Assembly (NCBI GenBank): GCA_963817885.1
Contig: CAWFQE010000003.1
Span: 620,001 to 684,000, forward strand
DNA length: 64,000 nucleotides
Reading direction: 5' to 3'
Origin: CAVOHU01 sp963817885
GTDB lineage: Bacteria; Acidobacteriota; Vicinamibacteria; Vicinamibacterales; JAKQTR01
Shown: one piece after another, positions 18,357 through 26,380 of the stretch
How positions within the stretch are numbered: the first letter of the stretch is position 1
How the letters are laid out: each line of letters begins with the position of its first letter
Made by a program: the position numbers and the translations under genes
Notes under the pieces: model-generated
Databases searched by the model: none
What the model was told of the DNA's origin: nothing
Seen by the model: the letters and a program-made list of their open reading frames with translations, nothing else

Positions 18357-18701
18357 GATTGCCGTTTCCTTCGTCGGAGCTCCTGGCTGTTCGTGCGCTG
18401 CCGGGCCGCCGGGATCGATGCCCGGACCCGGCTGTCCCGCACCATCACGCACGAGATGCCGGCCAGGGCGACCGACACGACGTCCGAGGACGTAATCGGC
18501 ACCCTGCGGGAAGACTTGAACCCCGCACAGCGAATTCGAACTATCCCTGAGCCGGAATGGAGACTCATACTTGCGGCGTTCCTGTCAGGCGGGGCGCATC
18601 TCCTGCCCGCAGGAGGGGGGATCGAGATTCGTGTAGTCTGGTGAGGGCACGGATCTTCGGCCCCCAATCAGCAACCCTCGAGCGATCGACGAAGTGAGCA
18701 C
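18357..18701. other. Divergent intergenic interval between flbD-motA and the HD-domain gene
   Basis: About 345 bases with no convincing coding frame. Tracts near 18505-18560 (GACTTGAACCCC and TTCGAAC) superficially resemble tRNA arms, but no T-stem of the right size can be formed. The interval presumably carries both divergent promoters; none is confidently identified. Confidence 0.4.
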
Positions 18702-19337
18702 ATGGACGTTGTTTCCATCAGAAGATTGATTGCCGTTGCGGATGACGAGCTGGTGCCGGTGCCGGAGTTGTTCTGGCATGCAAGCAGGCTGCACGGCCAG
18801 GCGCACGTGTCTCGCGTGCTCGTGCACGGGTTGCGGCTGGTGGCACAGGTGGGTTGCCCGGAGGAAGTGTCGCGACTATGGGCGGCCGTCTATCTTCACG
18901 ACATCGCCCGCCGGCACGATGGGCACTGCACGCGGCATGGCGCGGACGCGTGGGCGCGGCTCGCCGATCTTCCCGACCTGCAAGCCCTCTTCACGCGCGG
19001 TGGCGTTCGATCAGCCGACTATCCCGCCATCCAGGCCGCTGTGACGCTGCACTGCAGTGGTGAGCCCGAGGCAGGTCACCCCCATCACCGCCTGATCAGC
19101 CTGCTGAAGGATGCTGACGGACTCGACCGAGTCCGGCTCCACGACCTGAATCCGCGCTACCTGCGTCATGCGGACGCGCGCGAGATGGTTCCCTTCGCCG
19201 AGCGCCTGTTCGACGCCACCAATCGCAGCCTGCCGACGGGGCCTGACTATTTTTCCCGACTGTGGCCGGAGGCGGTGCGCCTCTCTGAAGTGCCGCCGGA
19301 TCACGAATCCGTAAACGAACGCGACGTTCCGCGTTAA
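18702..19337 (+). CDS. HD-domain phosphohydrolase-like protein
   Basis: A 211-residue soluble protein with a metal-binding HD pattern. The first His is in HGQAHVSRV (about residues 31-39). The HD pair is in YLHDIARRHDGHC (about 65-77), further His residues follow (TLHCSG), and the closing Asp is in LLKDADGLDRVRL (about 137-149). Such proteins hydrolyse nucleotides or other phosphate esters, but this sequence does not identify the substrate. It is convergent with the lipoprotein gene, and the two stops share the bases TTAA at 19334-19337. Confidence 0.85.
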   Translation: MDVVSIRRLIAVADDELVPVPELFWHASRLHGQAHVSRVLVHGLRLVAQVGCPEEVSRLWAAVYLHDIARRHDGHCTRHGADAWARLADLPDLQALFTRGGVRSADYPAIQAAVTLHCSGEPEAGHPHHRLISLLKDADGLDRVRLHDLNPRYLRHADAREMVPFAERLFDATNRSLPTGPDYFSRLWPEAVRLSEVPPDHESVNERDVPR

Positions 19338-20086
19338 TCCGTCCCGACCCCTGCCGATGGTCCCGCCAGCACAATCAGCCGCACGGAGGGTGGAAGCGAC
19401 CGGTAGAGCGATTCGGCATCGTGCGGGCTCATGGCCAGGCGCAGCCTGACACGGTCGCGATCCCCGCCGAACAGCGCGGAGCCCACGTCGTGCCACTTGG
19501 CGATCCAGGCGGCCCACGCGCGGCCCACGTGTCCCGCTTTTTCGTCGCCCTCCCGGGGGCGGATTTCCAGCGAGCGTCCAGCGTCGAAACGGACCAGGTA
19601 CCGCGGCGGAACCGGGTAGAGCTCCTCGGGCGTCTGCGGAATCGGCGGAGGTTCGGGTTCGGCGACATCCTTGCCGGGCGGCGCGGCCTGGACGACGAGG
19701 CGATCGATCTGTCGGGGCGGGTCCAGCGCGCCGCTGGTCCAGATCGTGCCCTGCCATGGCCGCGGATCGCGCCGGCCGAACCACGAGATCCTGGGGCTGC
19801 CCACCTGCAGACCGCGGACGGCGAAACGCTGCAGCTCCGCGCCGCGCAGCATCAGCGTCAGATCGGACTTCGCCGGATCGAGCACGAGGTAGAAATCCTT
19901 GCCGGAGGCCAGCTCGATCTGGTGCTGCAGAAGCGCGTTCGCCCGCTGGAGTCGCGCCAGCTCCGCCTTGATGTCCCTGGCCTGCGGGGCGCCAGGGGAC
20001 TTCGTGCAGGAGGACGCGGCCAGCAGGCTTGCCGCACCGGCGACCATCGCCAGGATCGTCCAGGCCCGTGCTCGACGTTCCGTCAT
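19334..20086 (-). CDS. Lipoprotein of unknown function in the L,D-transpeptidase cluster
   Basis: A 250-residue protein with a lipobox at the end of its signal peptide (SLLAASSC, Cys27). A short coiled-coil-like stretch follows (IKAELARLQRANALLQHQIE). The rest is a beta-rich domain with no catalytic motif I know. It starts 15 bases after the stop of the L,D-transpeptidase at 20102-20896 and is the last gene of the minus-strand envelope cluster. It probably sits in the outer or inner membrane facing the periplasm. A scaffold for the neighbouring transpeptidases is plausible but is inference. Confidence 0.72.
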   Translation of the reverse strand: MTERRARAWTILAMVAGAASLLAASSCTKSPGAPQARDIKAELARLQRANALLQHQIELASGKDFYLVLDPAKSDLTLMLRGAELQRFAVRGLQVGSPRISWFGRRDPRPWQGTIWTSGALDPPRQIDRLVVQAAPPGKDVAEPEPPPIPQTPEELYPVPPRYLVRFDAGRSLEIRPREGDEKAGHVGRAWAAWIAKWHDVGSALFGGDRDRVRLRLAMSPHDAESLYRSLPPSVRLIVLAGPSAGVGTD

Positions 20087-20101
20087 GGGGTGCCCGCGCG
20101 A

Positions 20102-20896
20102 TCAGTAGATATAGATGTGGGTGCCGACTCTCGCATTGGCCCAGACCTTCCTCAAATCGTCACGGCCCACGCGGATGCACCCGTGGGAAACGGCCCGGCC
20201 GAGCAGCCTCTCGTACAGGGTTCCGTGGATCATGAAGCCGTCGCCAAAATACAGCGCATATTCGCCGAGCGATCCGTACTCCAGGCGCTCGGAAGGGTTC
20301 TTGGGAATCGGCTGTGACTCCTCCACGAACGCCCAGTCCGGCTTGCTCCAGACCGGGTTGATCATCATGATCTGGACCTCGAACCGGCCGCGCGGCGAAT
20401 CGAAGACCCACTCGCGTTTCTTGCCTCCGGTCTCTTTCAGCACCATCCCCGAGCCCGTCGAGCACACGGCCTCGAGCAGGGTGTCCTCGTCCCGCTTCAG
20501 GTAAATCCGGTTCTGGGTCTGGTCGATGACGATGTAGACGCCGCGCGGGGCGGTGGCTTTCAGCCGGCTGCCGAGATCGCGCGCGTTTCGGGTCAGCCGC
20601 GTTTCGAGCTGCGCGAGCTTGCGCGCGTCGGTCGGCGTGTCGCCCGTCAGCGCCGCAGGAGAGTCGACGTACTGATCGTAGTGGTAGCCGGTGCCCATCC
20701 ACGCAACGGTCAGCAGCAGCACGGCGGCGCCGACCAGGACTTCCCTGGTTCGCCGATCGGGCCGGACGAGCCCCGGCCCGCGCGGGCCGGGCGGCGCCGG
20801 GCTCGCTGCGCCGGCCTTCGCGGCAGGCGGAAGATCAGGGCTTGCGGCCCGGCCCGCTGCGCTGGTGTTGCGCGGCGAACTCGGCAATGTTGCCAT
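20102..20896 (-). CDS. L,D-transpeptidase (YkuD domain), membrane-anchored
   Basis: A 264-residue protein with a Pro/Ala-rich cytoplasmic N-terminus and one TM helix at about residues 52-70 (EVLVGAAVLLLTVAWMGTGY). The C-terminal YkuD domain starts with GVYIVIDQTQNRIYLKR. It has the full catalytic signature: IHGT at about 220 and SHGCIRVG at 237-244, with Cys240 as nucleophile. Such enzymes make 3-3 cross-links in peptidoglycan or attach proteins to it. Its start overlaps the upstream L,D-transpeptidase gene by 62 bases, indicating co-expression. Confidence 0.93.
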   Translation of the reverse strand: MATLPSSPRNTSAAGRAASPDLPPAAKAGAASPAPPGPRGPGLVRPDRRTREVLVGAAVLLLTVAWMGTGYHYDQYVDSPAALTGDTPTDARKLAQLETRLTRNARDLGSRLKATAPRGVYIVIDQTQNRIYLKRDEDTLLEAVCSTGSGMVLKETGGKKREWVFDSPRGRFEVQIMMINPVWSKPDWAFVEESQPIPKNPSERLEYGSLGEYALYFGDGFMIHGTLYERLLGRAVSHGCIRVGRDDLRKVWANARVGTHIYIY

Positions 20897-22061
20897 AGTC
20901 GTCGTTTCCCACGATCGTCACGGGCGTGCCGACGCCGACGCGCCGGAACAGCTCGTCGATGTCCGGATTCGCAAGGGCGACGCATCCGGTGGTCCAGTCC
21001 TGGCGGCGGCCGCCTCCTCCGTGGATCTCGATGAGGCCGCCGATGCGTGCCGACGCCGGCAGACCCCCTCCGCGCCGCGCGCGGCTGAACCTGGCGCGGT
21101 CTTCCGCGTTCGGGTAGTCGAGCAGCAGCACCTTGTGGTACATCGAGCCCGGGTACGCCGCGCGGCTGACCACGCGGTATCGGCCCTCGGGCGTCGCCCG
21201 ATCGCCCTCGTACGCCTTGTCGGCGATCCAGTTGACGCCGAGATCCACTTCGTAGGTGCTCACCATCTGGCCGCGGACGAAGAGGGCGAGCAGGTGCGCC
21301 TCCTTGAAGACGACGATCGCCGGCCGGCTCTCGCGCCGTGACCAGGCGATGGTTTCAACCTTCCAGCGGCGCCACCGCTCCACCGTGTCGGCATCCGCGT
21401 AGCGCGAGGCCACCTCGGCGGCGCCATCGTGCACCTGGCCGGCCAGCTCGGTGGCCCGCTGCGCCAGGCTCGACGCGCGCCCGGTTTCGCCGGCGTCCTG
21501 GTAGGCTCGGGCTTCCTCCAGCGCCGATTTTGCCTGCGCCAGCGTGCGCCTCCGCTCGGCGCCGATGTCGATCGTCAGTCCCAGCGTCTCGCTCGACGAC
21601 ACGATGGCGCGGGCCTGCTCGATCCGGGACGTGGCGTCGTGCTCTGCCGCCGTGCTGCGCTCCCGCGCGTGGACGATGGCGTTCTTCGCGGAACGCTCGG
21701 CCTCGGCGTAGGCCCTGACCACGCGCCCCGAGTCGGGGACCGGCCAGAAGCGCACCTCTTCGGTCCTGTGCGCGATGAGCGCCTCTCGCGACAGCCGTTC
21801 GGCGGCGAGCAGCTCGTCGGGAGCCCACCTCGTGGCATCGGCCGACCGCGCGTCGCGGACGGCGGTGCGCGCGGCGTCAGAGGCCACTCGCATCGCGGTT
21901 GCGCGATGCGAGCCGACGACCAGCGCGAGGTCGTACCCAATCGTCAGCACCGTGACAACAGCGGCCGCGGCGTAGAGTGCACGGCCAGCCTGGCCATCGA
22001 AGTGCGCGCGAATGGCGTGTCCAGGGAAACGCATCCTGAAAGATCCGGCGAGGCGACTCAT
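20835..22061 (-). CDS. Second L,D-transpeptidase (YkuD-like) with long helical stalk
   Basis: A 408-residue protein: one TM helix at about residues 28-50, then about 200 residues of Ala/Arg/Glu-rich helix (coiled-coil-like, heptads such as ARAIVSSSETL and ALEEARAYQDAGETGRASSL), then a YkuD domain. Catalytic motifs are IEIHGGGG (about 344-351) and DWTTGCVALAN, with Cys360. TTGC replaces the common SHGC but keeps Gly-Cys. The stalk could hold the domain away from the membrane. It overlaps the next L,D-transpeptidase gene by 62 bases and follows a coiled-coil lipoprotein gene by 33 bases. Confidence 0.88.
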   Translation of the reverse strand: MSRLAGSFRMRFPGHAIRAHFDGQAGRALYAAAAVVTVLTIGYDLALVVGSHRATAMRVASDAARTAVRDARSADATRWAPDELLAAERLSREALIAHRTEEVRFWPVPDSGRVVRAYAEAERSAKNAIVHARERSTAAEHDATSRIEQARAIVSSSETLGLTIDIGAERRRTLAQAKSALEEARAYQDAGETGRASSLAQRATELAGQVHDGAAEVASRYADADTVERWRRWKVETIAWSRRESRPAIVVFKEAHLLALFVRGQMVSTYEVDLGVNWIADKAYEGDRATPEGRYRVVSRAAYPGSMYHKVLLLDYPNAEDRARFSRARRGGGLPASARIGGLIEIHGGGGRRQDWTTGCVALANPDIDELFRRVGVGTPVTIVGNDDYGNIAEFAAQHQRSGPGRKP

Positions 22062-22094
22062 GATCGACCGACGAGGCCGCGGCCGGCGCCCCCT

Positions 22095-22691
22095 TCAGCG
22101 CTTCTTTGCGGCCTGGGCCATCTCGACGGCGGAGGTGACGCTGGTGGCGGTCTTGGTGGCCGCTGCCGCCTTGGCCTGGGCGTCGAGGAAATGCTCGGTG
22201 GCCAGCGCGCCTTCGGCGTCGGTGATCGCCGTGGTCGCCGCGACCAGGTCGGCCTTCATGGCTTCGATGTCGGCAGCCGATCCCTTCCCTTTGGGCGCCT
22301 TGGCCAGCAGGCCTTCAGCCTCGGCGAGCTGCTTCTTGGCCTCGCCGACCGCTGCGGTCGCCTCGATCCGGGCTTTCTCCTTGCCCGCCACCGCATCGGC
22401 GGCGGCCTTCTCGCCGGCCGCCCTGGTCTTGGCCGCGAATTCCTTGACCTTGTCGTACGACTTGAACCACTTCGCGTCCTCTGCCTTCAGCTCGGCATCG
22501 AGGGCGGCCTGGGCATCCTGCGCAGCCTTCAGGGAGTCTGCGGCGTAGTCGCCGGCGCTGGCCGCCATGGCCTTGTCAACCGCGGCCTTCGCTGCGTCGA
22601 GATCGGCCTTGGGCGGCGCGCCGCACCCGGCAACGCTGACCGCAAGACCAAGGCCGAAGGCGAGCACCCAGGGCGTGCCACTGTTACGCAT
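22095..22691 (-). CDS. Ala/Lys-rich coiled-coil lipoprotein (DUF4398- or Lpp-like), start at 22691
   Basis: ATG 22691 is chosen because it is preceded by a strong AAAGGAG site and begins a clean signal peptide with lipobox VAGC; a longer frame from 22733 is less likely. The mature protein (about 175 residues) is almost entirely Ala/Lys/Glu-rich helix with heptad character and ends in AQAAKKR. It is the first gene of the envelope cluster, just before two L,D-transpeptidases. By analogy with Braun lipoprotein, whose C-terminal Lys is joined to peptidoglycan by such enzymes, it could be a cell-wall tether. That is inference. Confidence 0.75.
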   Translation of the reverse strand: MRNSGTPWVLAFGLGLAVSVAGCGAPPKADLDAAKAAVDKAMAASAGDYAADSLKAAQDAQAALDAELKAEDAKWFKSYDKVKEFAAKTRAAGEKAAADAVAGKEKARIEATAAVGEAKKQLAEAEGLLAKAPKGKGSAADIEAMKADLVAATTAITDAEGALATEHFLDAQAKAAAATKTATSVTSAVEMAQAAKKR

Positions 22692-22780
22692 GAGCAGGCT
22701 CCTTTCAATGAATGGACACCGGAACTCCAGCATCCCCAGTACAACCTCACACTATACGCCCAACTCGGAGCTGCCGATTG

Positions 22781-22906
22781 CCCCGGCATCTGAAGACCCC
22801 GGGGCTACACCCGTCGAGCGTGAGGCGTACTCCGGAGAAGGCCGGGTCTTGAGACCCGGCGAGAGGTGTGCGGCTGGCGGCCAACCCGGGGTCTGAAGAC
22901 CCCGGG
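22781..22906. repeat. Three GC-rich hairpins of the TCTGAAGA / TCTTGAGA type
   Basis: Upstream of the lipoprotein gene three palindromic units occur: 22781-22804 (CCCCGG ... TCTGAAGA ... CCCCGGGG, imperfect), 22841-22860 (GCCGGGTCTTGAGACCCGGC, perfect) and 22885-22906 (core CCGGGGTCTGAAGACCCCGG, perfect). They resemble the hairpins at 8731-8974 in stem-loop layout and central TCTGAAGA-like core, although the stem bases differ. Confidence 0.75.
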
Positions 22907-22913
22907 CTCCATC

Positions 22914-22995
22914 GCTCCCGGAGTGGGCTCCCGGAGTCGGCTCCCGGAGTGGCCCCAGAAGTGGGCTCCAGGAATGGGCTCCCGGAGTGGGCGCC
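22914..22995. repeat. Tandem array of about six 12-13-bp units (GCTCCCGGAGTGG)
   Basis: Consecutive units read GCTCCCGGAGTGG, GCTCCCGGAGTCG, GCTCCCGGAGTGG, CCCCAGAAGTGG, GCTCCAGGAATGG, GCTCCCGGAGTGG. The core CTCCCGGAG is itself palindromic. The array lies in the divergent gap before the gene at 23102. Confidence 0.85.
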
Positions 22996-23101
22996 ACAAG
23001 TCGTGCGAGCGGCGAATTCCGGCGTATCATTGCGCCGTTGTCGCACGCCGGCGCCGGGCCGGAAATCCGCCTCCGTCATCAACCTGAGGAAGGAGTCGAT
23101 C

Positions 23102-23752
23102 ATGATCGGACCCGCCATTCTCGCCATTGCCGTGGCCGCTGCCGTGCCTCAGACTGCTCCGCGCGCTGTGAAGGTGCTCCACGCGGTCGAGTGGACCGAC
23201 CCGGCTGGCGACGTCGAACGCGGCAACACCAGTAACGGGACGCGCCCCGGGTTCGACCTCGTCAAGCTCGGCCTTGTGAGCGACGGCACCGCTCTGACCA
23301 TCAACGCCACGCTCAAGAGCCCGATGTCCGGCACCTGGGGATCGGAAGTCGTCACGATCTACATCGACACCGACAACAATCCGAAGACCGGCTACGAGAC
23401 GTTCTGGAGCAAGGTGCCGGGGTTCGAACTGAAGGCAGAGCTCGAAGCCTGCGTCGACTTCGTCGACGGCAGCATCACGTGCGTCGGCGGCCTGGACGGG
23501 ACCAAGGTCAAGGGCTACCACGCGGTGGTGCCGGTCGGTAGGATTATCGACACGAGCGGCAACACGAAAGACATCGTCAACTCGTTCCGCGCCGAGGCGG
23601 TGCCGATCAAGGGCGCGCTGGTCTCGGCAAAGCTGACCTACAAAGACATGGGCGTGAAACCCGGCCAGACCATTCGCCTGCTGGCCCGCGAGACCGATGG
23701 TCCGTTCGACGCATCGGCGGACTTCCCGCTCGCGGTGTTCACCCTCAAGTAA
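23102..23752 (+). CDS. Exported protein of unknown function (beta-rich)
   Basis: ATG 23102 follows an excellent GAGGAAGGAG site; a longer frame upstream runs through the tandem repeats and is rejected. The 216-residue product starts with a short signal peptide (MIGPAILAIAVAAAVPQTA). The mature part resembles carbohydrate-binding or DOMON-like beta-sandwiches, with YIDTDNNPKTGYETFWSKVP (a D-x-D-x-N acidic loop) and two Cys (ACVDFVDGSITCVGG) that could form a disulfide. No enzyme motif is seen. It is separated by about 230 bases from the next gene. Confidence 0.68.
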   Translation: MIGPAILAIAVAAAVPQTAPRAVKVLHAVEWTDPAGDVERGNTSNGTRPGFDLVKLGLVSDGTALTINATLKSPMSGTWGSEVVTIYIDTDNNPKTGYETFWSKVPGFELKAELEACVDFVDGSITCVGGLDGTKVKGYHAVVPVGRIIDTSGNTKDIVNSFRAEAVPIKGALVSAKLTYKDMGVKPGQTIRLLARETDGPFDASADFPLAVFTLK

Positions 23753-23983
23753 CCGCCCCGGAGGCCCCCGGCTTTTCACGACACCAGATCCGCAGGGGCG
23801 CGGGGCGCAACCCGTACGCCCGGACGTTCCGCCCCAACGCCGCGGCGTGCCTGCGGTATACTGGCCCCTCGCATCAGTACCCTCGAGTGCCGCCGCCCGG
23901 GAAGAGGGGCGGTTGATGGCTGTCCCGGCCGCGCGCGTCGCGCGCCGTAGCTCGAATTCGCTGTCCGTATCGCACGAGGACGT

Positions 23984-25285
23984 GTGAGCGTATCCAGGCG
24001 CGGCGCAGGTCGAACGGGATGGTGGCGGCTGCTGATTCCGCTGGTCGCCGCGCTGCTGCCGCTGCTGGTGTGGCCGGGGCTGGCTGCACCGTTTTCGACG
24101 CCAAAGCGCTGGCTCCTGGCCGCGGCGGTCGCCCTGTTGCTGCCGCTGGCGGCGCGCCAGGCGGTACGGCGATCGGCGGCGACGGGCGCACCGTCCGATT
24201 CCGGCGCGGGGCGCGTTCCATACCTGTTCCAGGCCGTGATCGTGGCTTCGCTGGCCTCTTTCGCGTGGTCGGCCCTGGCTGCGCCCACCTTGTCTTTCGA
24301 TGCGTTGCTGCTCGGGATCGCCGGGCCACTCTGGGGCCTGCTGATCGTCCTGGCAGCGGTTCCTGATGCCAGCCTCGCTGCCGCGCATGTCGCGGGAGCC
24401 ACCGTCATGGCAGTCATTGCACTGGCGCAGGCGGCTGGCGCGGACCCGTTCGCCTGGGGCGGCTGGCTGCCGGGAATCGAAGGCGCCAGCCTCCGCATGC
24501 GCGCGTACGGCACGCTTGGCAATCCGAATTTCGTCGCGGCGTTAATCGCGATCACCATCCCGCTCGGCCTGGGCCTTGCGGCGGCGCGGGCCGCCTCGCA
24601 GAGGCTTCGCATCGCGTCCGGGCTGGCGGTGGCCGTGCTGGCGGCGGCGCTCGCCGCAACCGGGTCCCGGGCCGGGGCGGTCGGGCTCGCATCAGGTGGC
24701 GTCGTGTTCGCGCTCGTTCTCGGCCAGCGGTGGAGGCGGTGGATCGTGGTGGGCGCCGTGCTCGCCGCCGTCGTGCTGATCGCGCTGTCGGGCGGCCGCG
24801 GACTGACCGAGACGCTACGGGGCCGCGTGTACATCTGGCAGACAGCGTGGGCGCATGCCTGGGAGCAGCCGATGACGGGCGTTGGCCCCGGGGCCTTCGA
24901 ACTGCAGTACGCGGAATGGGACAGGGTCGCGCAGGCCTCCGATCGGAGCGCCGCGCACGACTCCGTGTTTGCGGGGCCCCAGCAGTTCGCCCACAACGAC
25001 TATCTCCAGGCGCTCGTCGAGCGCGGCGTGCCCGGGCTCGTGACGACTGTCTTGCTGCTGGCGACGCCGATCTTCCTTTTGCGCGACTCGCGCTCGATGG
25101 CGGACCGTGCGTCACGTGCGGGCGCGGCCGGCGCGGTTGCGGCCTGCGCCGCCCTGGCGTGCTTCGACTTCCCGCTCCAACGCCCTGCCGAGACGGCCGC
25201 CCTCTGGATGTCGGCCGCCCTTGCGTGGCAATCTACACAGACTGCGTCCCCCATCGCGCTACACACAGGAGAGATGACCCGATGA
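23984..25285 (+). CDS. O-antigen ligase-like polytopic membrane protein (Wzy/WaaL family)
   Basis: A 433-residue protein from GTG 23984 with about ten to twelve hydrophobic helices. The family's marker regions are present: YGTLGNPNFVAALIAITIPL after the middle helices, GSRAGAVGL, then a long periplasmic loop with GRVYIWQTAWAHAWEQPMTG and GVGPGAFELQYAEWD. The loop ends in AHNDYLQALVERGVPGL, the typical H-N-x-x-L-x-x-x-x-E-x-G pattern. Such proteins join or polymerise surface glycans, but members also glycosylate proteins. No other glycan genes are in the window. The stop overlaps the start of the next gene (ATGA at 25282-25285). Confidence 0.9.
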   Translation: MSVSRRGAGRTGWWRLLIPLVAALLPLLVWPGLAAPFSTPKRWLLAAAVALLLPLAARQAVRRSAATGAPSDSGAGRVPYLFQAVIVASLASFAWSALAAPTLSFDALLLGIAGPLWGLLIVLAAVPDASLAAAHVAGATVMAVIALAQAAGADPFAWGGWLPGIEGASLRMRAYGTLGNPNFVAALIAITIPLGLGLAAARAASQRLRIASGLAVAVLAAALAATGSRAGAVGLASGGVVFALVLGQRWRRWIVVGAVLAAVVLIALSGGRGLTETLRGRVYIWQTAWAHAWEQPMTGVGPGAFELQYAEWDRVAQASDRSAAHDSVFAGPQQFAHNDYLQALVERGVPGLVTTVLLLATPIFLLRDSRSMADRASRAGAAGAVAACAALACFDFPLQRPAETAALWMSAALAWQSTQTASPIALHTGEMTR

Positions 25286-26262
25286 TGAATCGACAGTCAG
25301 GCCGGACACTCTATGCGGTGGCCATCGTCGCCCTCGCCGTCGCCCTGGTCGCGGCGGCGGTACGTGCCCAATCGGCGAGCTTCACCGCCAAACGGAATGA
25401 GATCCGGCGCCAGGCGGCGGCCGATCGCGCCGCGGCGCAGCTGAACGGCGATGCGAACCGAAGAAAGCTGTTCTCCCAGTTTCCAACGCCGGAGGTGACG
25501 CTCGCCAAGCCGGTGGTGCTGGCGGCAGGCGCCAGTGGTCCGGTCTCGCTAGTTGGCAAGTTCAGCGACAAGACCACGTTTGTCAGCTACACCGAGGGCG
25601 TGGAGCTGTCCAACGTCGTCGTCGCCGCCAACTCGTTCAAGGCCACCGTCACCGTCGCGGCCGGGCTTTCGCTAGGCTGGGGCCGGATCTTCGCGTTCGC
25701 CCCGGTGAGCGAAGGCGAAGTGTGGGTGCCGGCGGTGTTCATCGGGACGCCGCGTACCTACAACCTCACCGCCGCCAACGGATGGACGATCAAGCTGGCT
25801 CCCCAGGCCCAGTCCTTCGCGTTCACCAAGCCCGGCGCCGCCACGGCGACCTACAAGGCGGACTTCTTCAAGCCGGGCGCGGCCACGCCGTTCGAGTCCA
25901 CCAGCGGACCACTGGAGATCCTGGCCGAGTCGCAGCCAGGTTCGTATACGTTCATGATGTCGGCAGGGCAGTCGGGCTCGGCCATGGCCGAGTTGCCGGC
26001 GCTCCAGGAGCAGATGATGGCGCTCATCAAGGCGGGCAAGGCGGCCGGCCCGGAGATGACGGCCCTTCAAAAGAAGATCGAGGTCGTCTCGGCCCGGATG
26101 ACCAAGGAACTGCAGGCGCAGCTCAAAGATCCGGCCGCCATGCAGAAAAAGCAGGACGATTTCGGCTGCGAGACCATCAGCCTGTGGACGAAAGCCGGTC
26201 AGGTCTCGGGCAACATCAATTGCGGAAAGAACGTCGGGACACTGGACTTCACCGGAAGATAG
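25282..26262 (+). CDS. Secreted protein translationally coupled to the O-antigen ligase-like gene
   Basis: ATG 25282 lies in the ATGATG overlap with the upstream stop and has a CAGGAGAG site. The 326-residue product has a signal peptide (LYAVAIVALAVALVAAAVRA). A beta-rich region with hydrophobic beta pairs (VSLVGKFSDKTTFVSYTEGV) comes next, then an Ala/Lys/Gln-rich amphipathic helical region (about residues 235-290). Two Cys near the C-terminus (FGCETIS and INCGKN) may pair. No known family is recognised. The overlapping start suggests it works with the glycan ligase, perhaps as acceptor or partner; this is inference. Confidence 0.68.
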   Translation: MMNRQSGRTLYAVAIVALAVALVAAAVRAQSASFTAKRNEIRRQAAADRAAAQLNGDANRRKLFSQFPTPEVTLAKPVVLAAGASGPVSLVGKFSDKTTFVSYTEGVELSNVVVAANSFKATVTVAAGLSLGWGRIFAFAPVSEGEVWVPAVFIGTPRTYNLTAANGWTIKLAPQAQSFAFTKPGAATATYKADFFKPGAATPFESTSGPLEILAESQPGSYTFMMSAGQSGSAMAELPALQEQMMALIKAGKAAGPEMTALQKKIEVVSARMTKELQAQLKDPAAMQKKQDDFGCETISLWTKAGQVSGNINCGKNVGTLDFTGR

Positions 26263-26380
26263 GGGTCGGGACGGATTTCGATTCAGCGCGGCGCGCAGTT
26301 ACAGTCCTGTCGAGTGGCGGCCGGTCAATGGTGACCTCCGGCCGAGTCGGTGTCATTGAGCGGCCGCCCTCGACAACGGC

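Noticed and set aside
18505..18560. tRNA-like fragments (GACTTGAACCCC, TTCGAAC)
   Set aside because: No T-arm with a five-base stem and seven-base loop can be drawn, and no anticodon arm or acceptor pairing is found.
22914..22995. Possible CRISPR array
   Set aside because: Units are only 12-13 bases with no spacers between them and no cas genes nearby; it is a simple tandem repeat.
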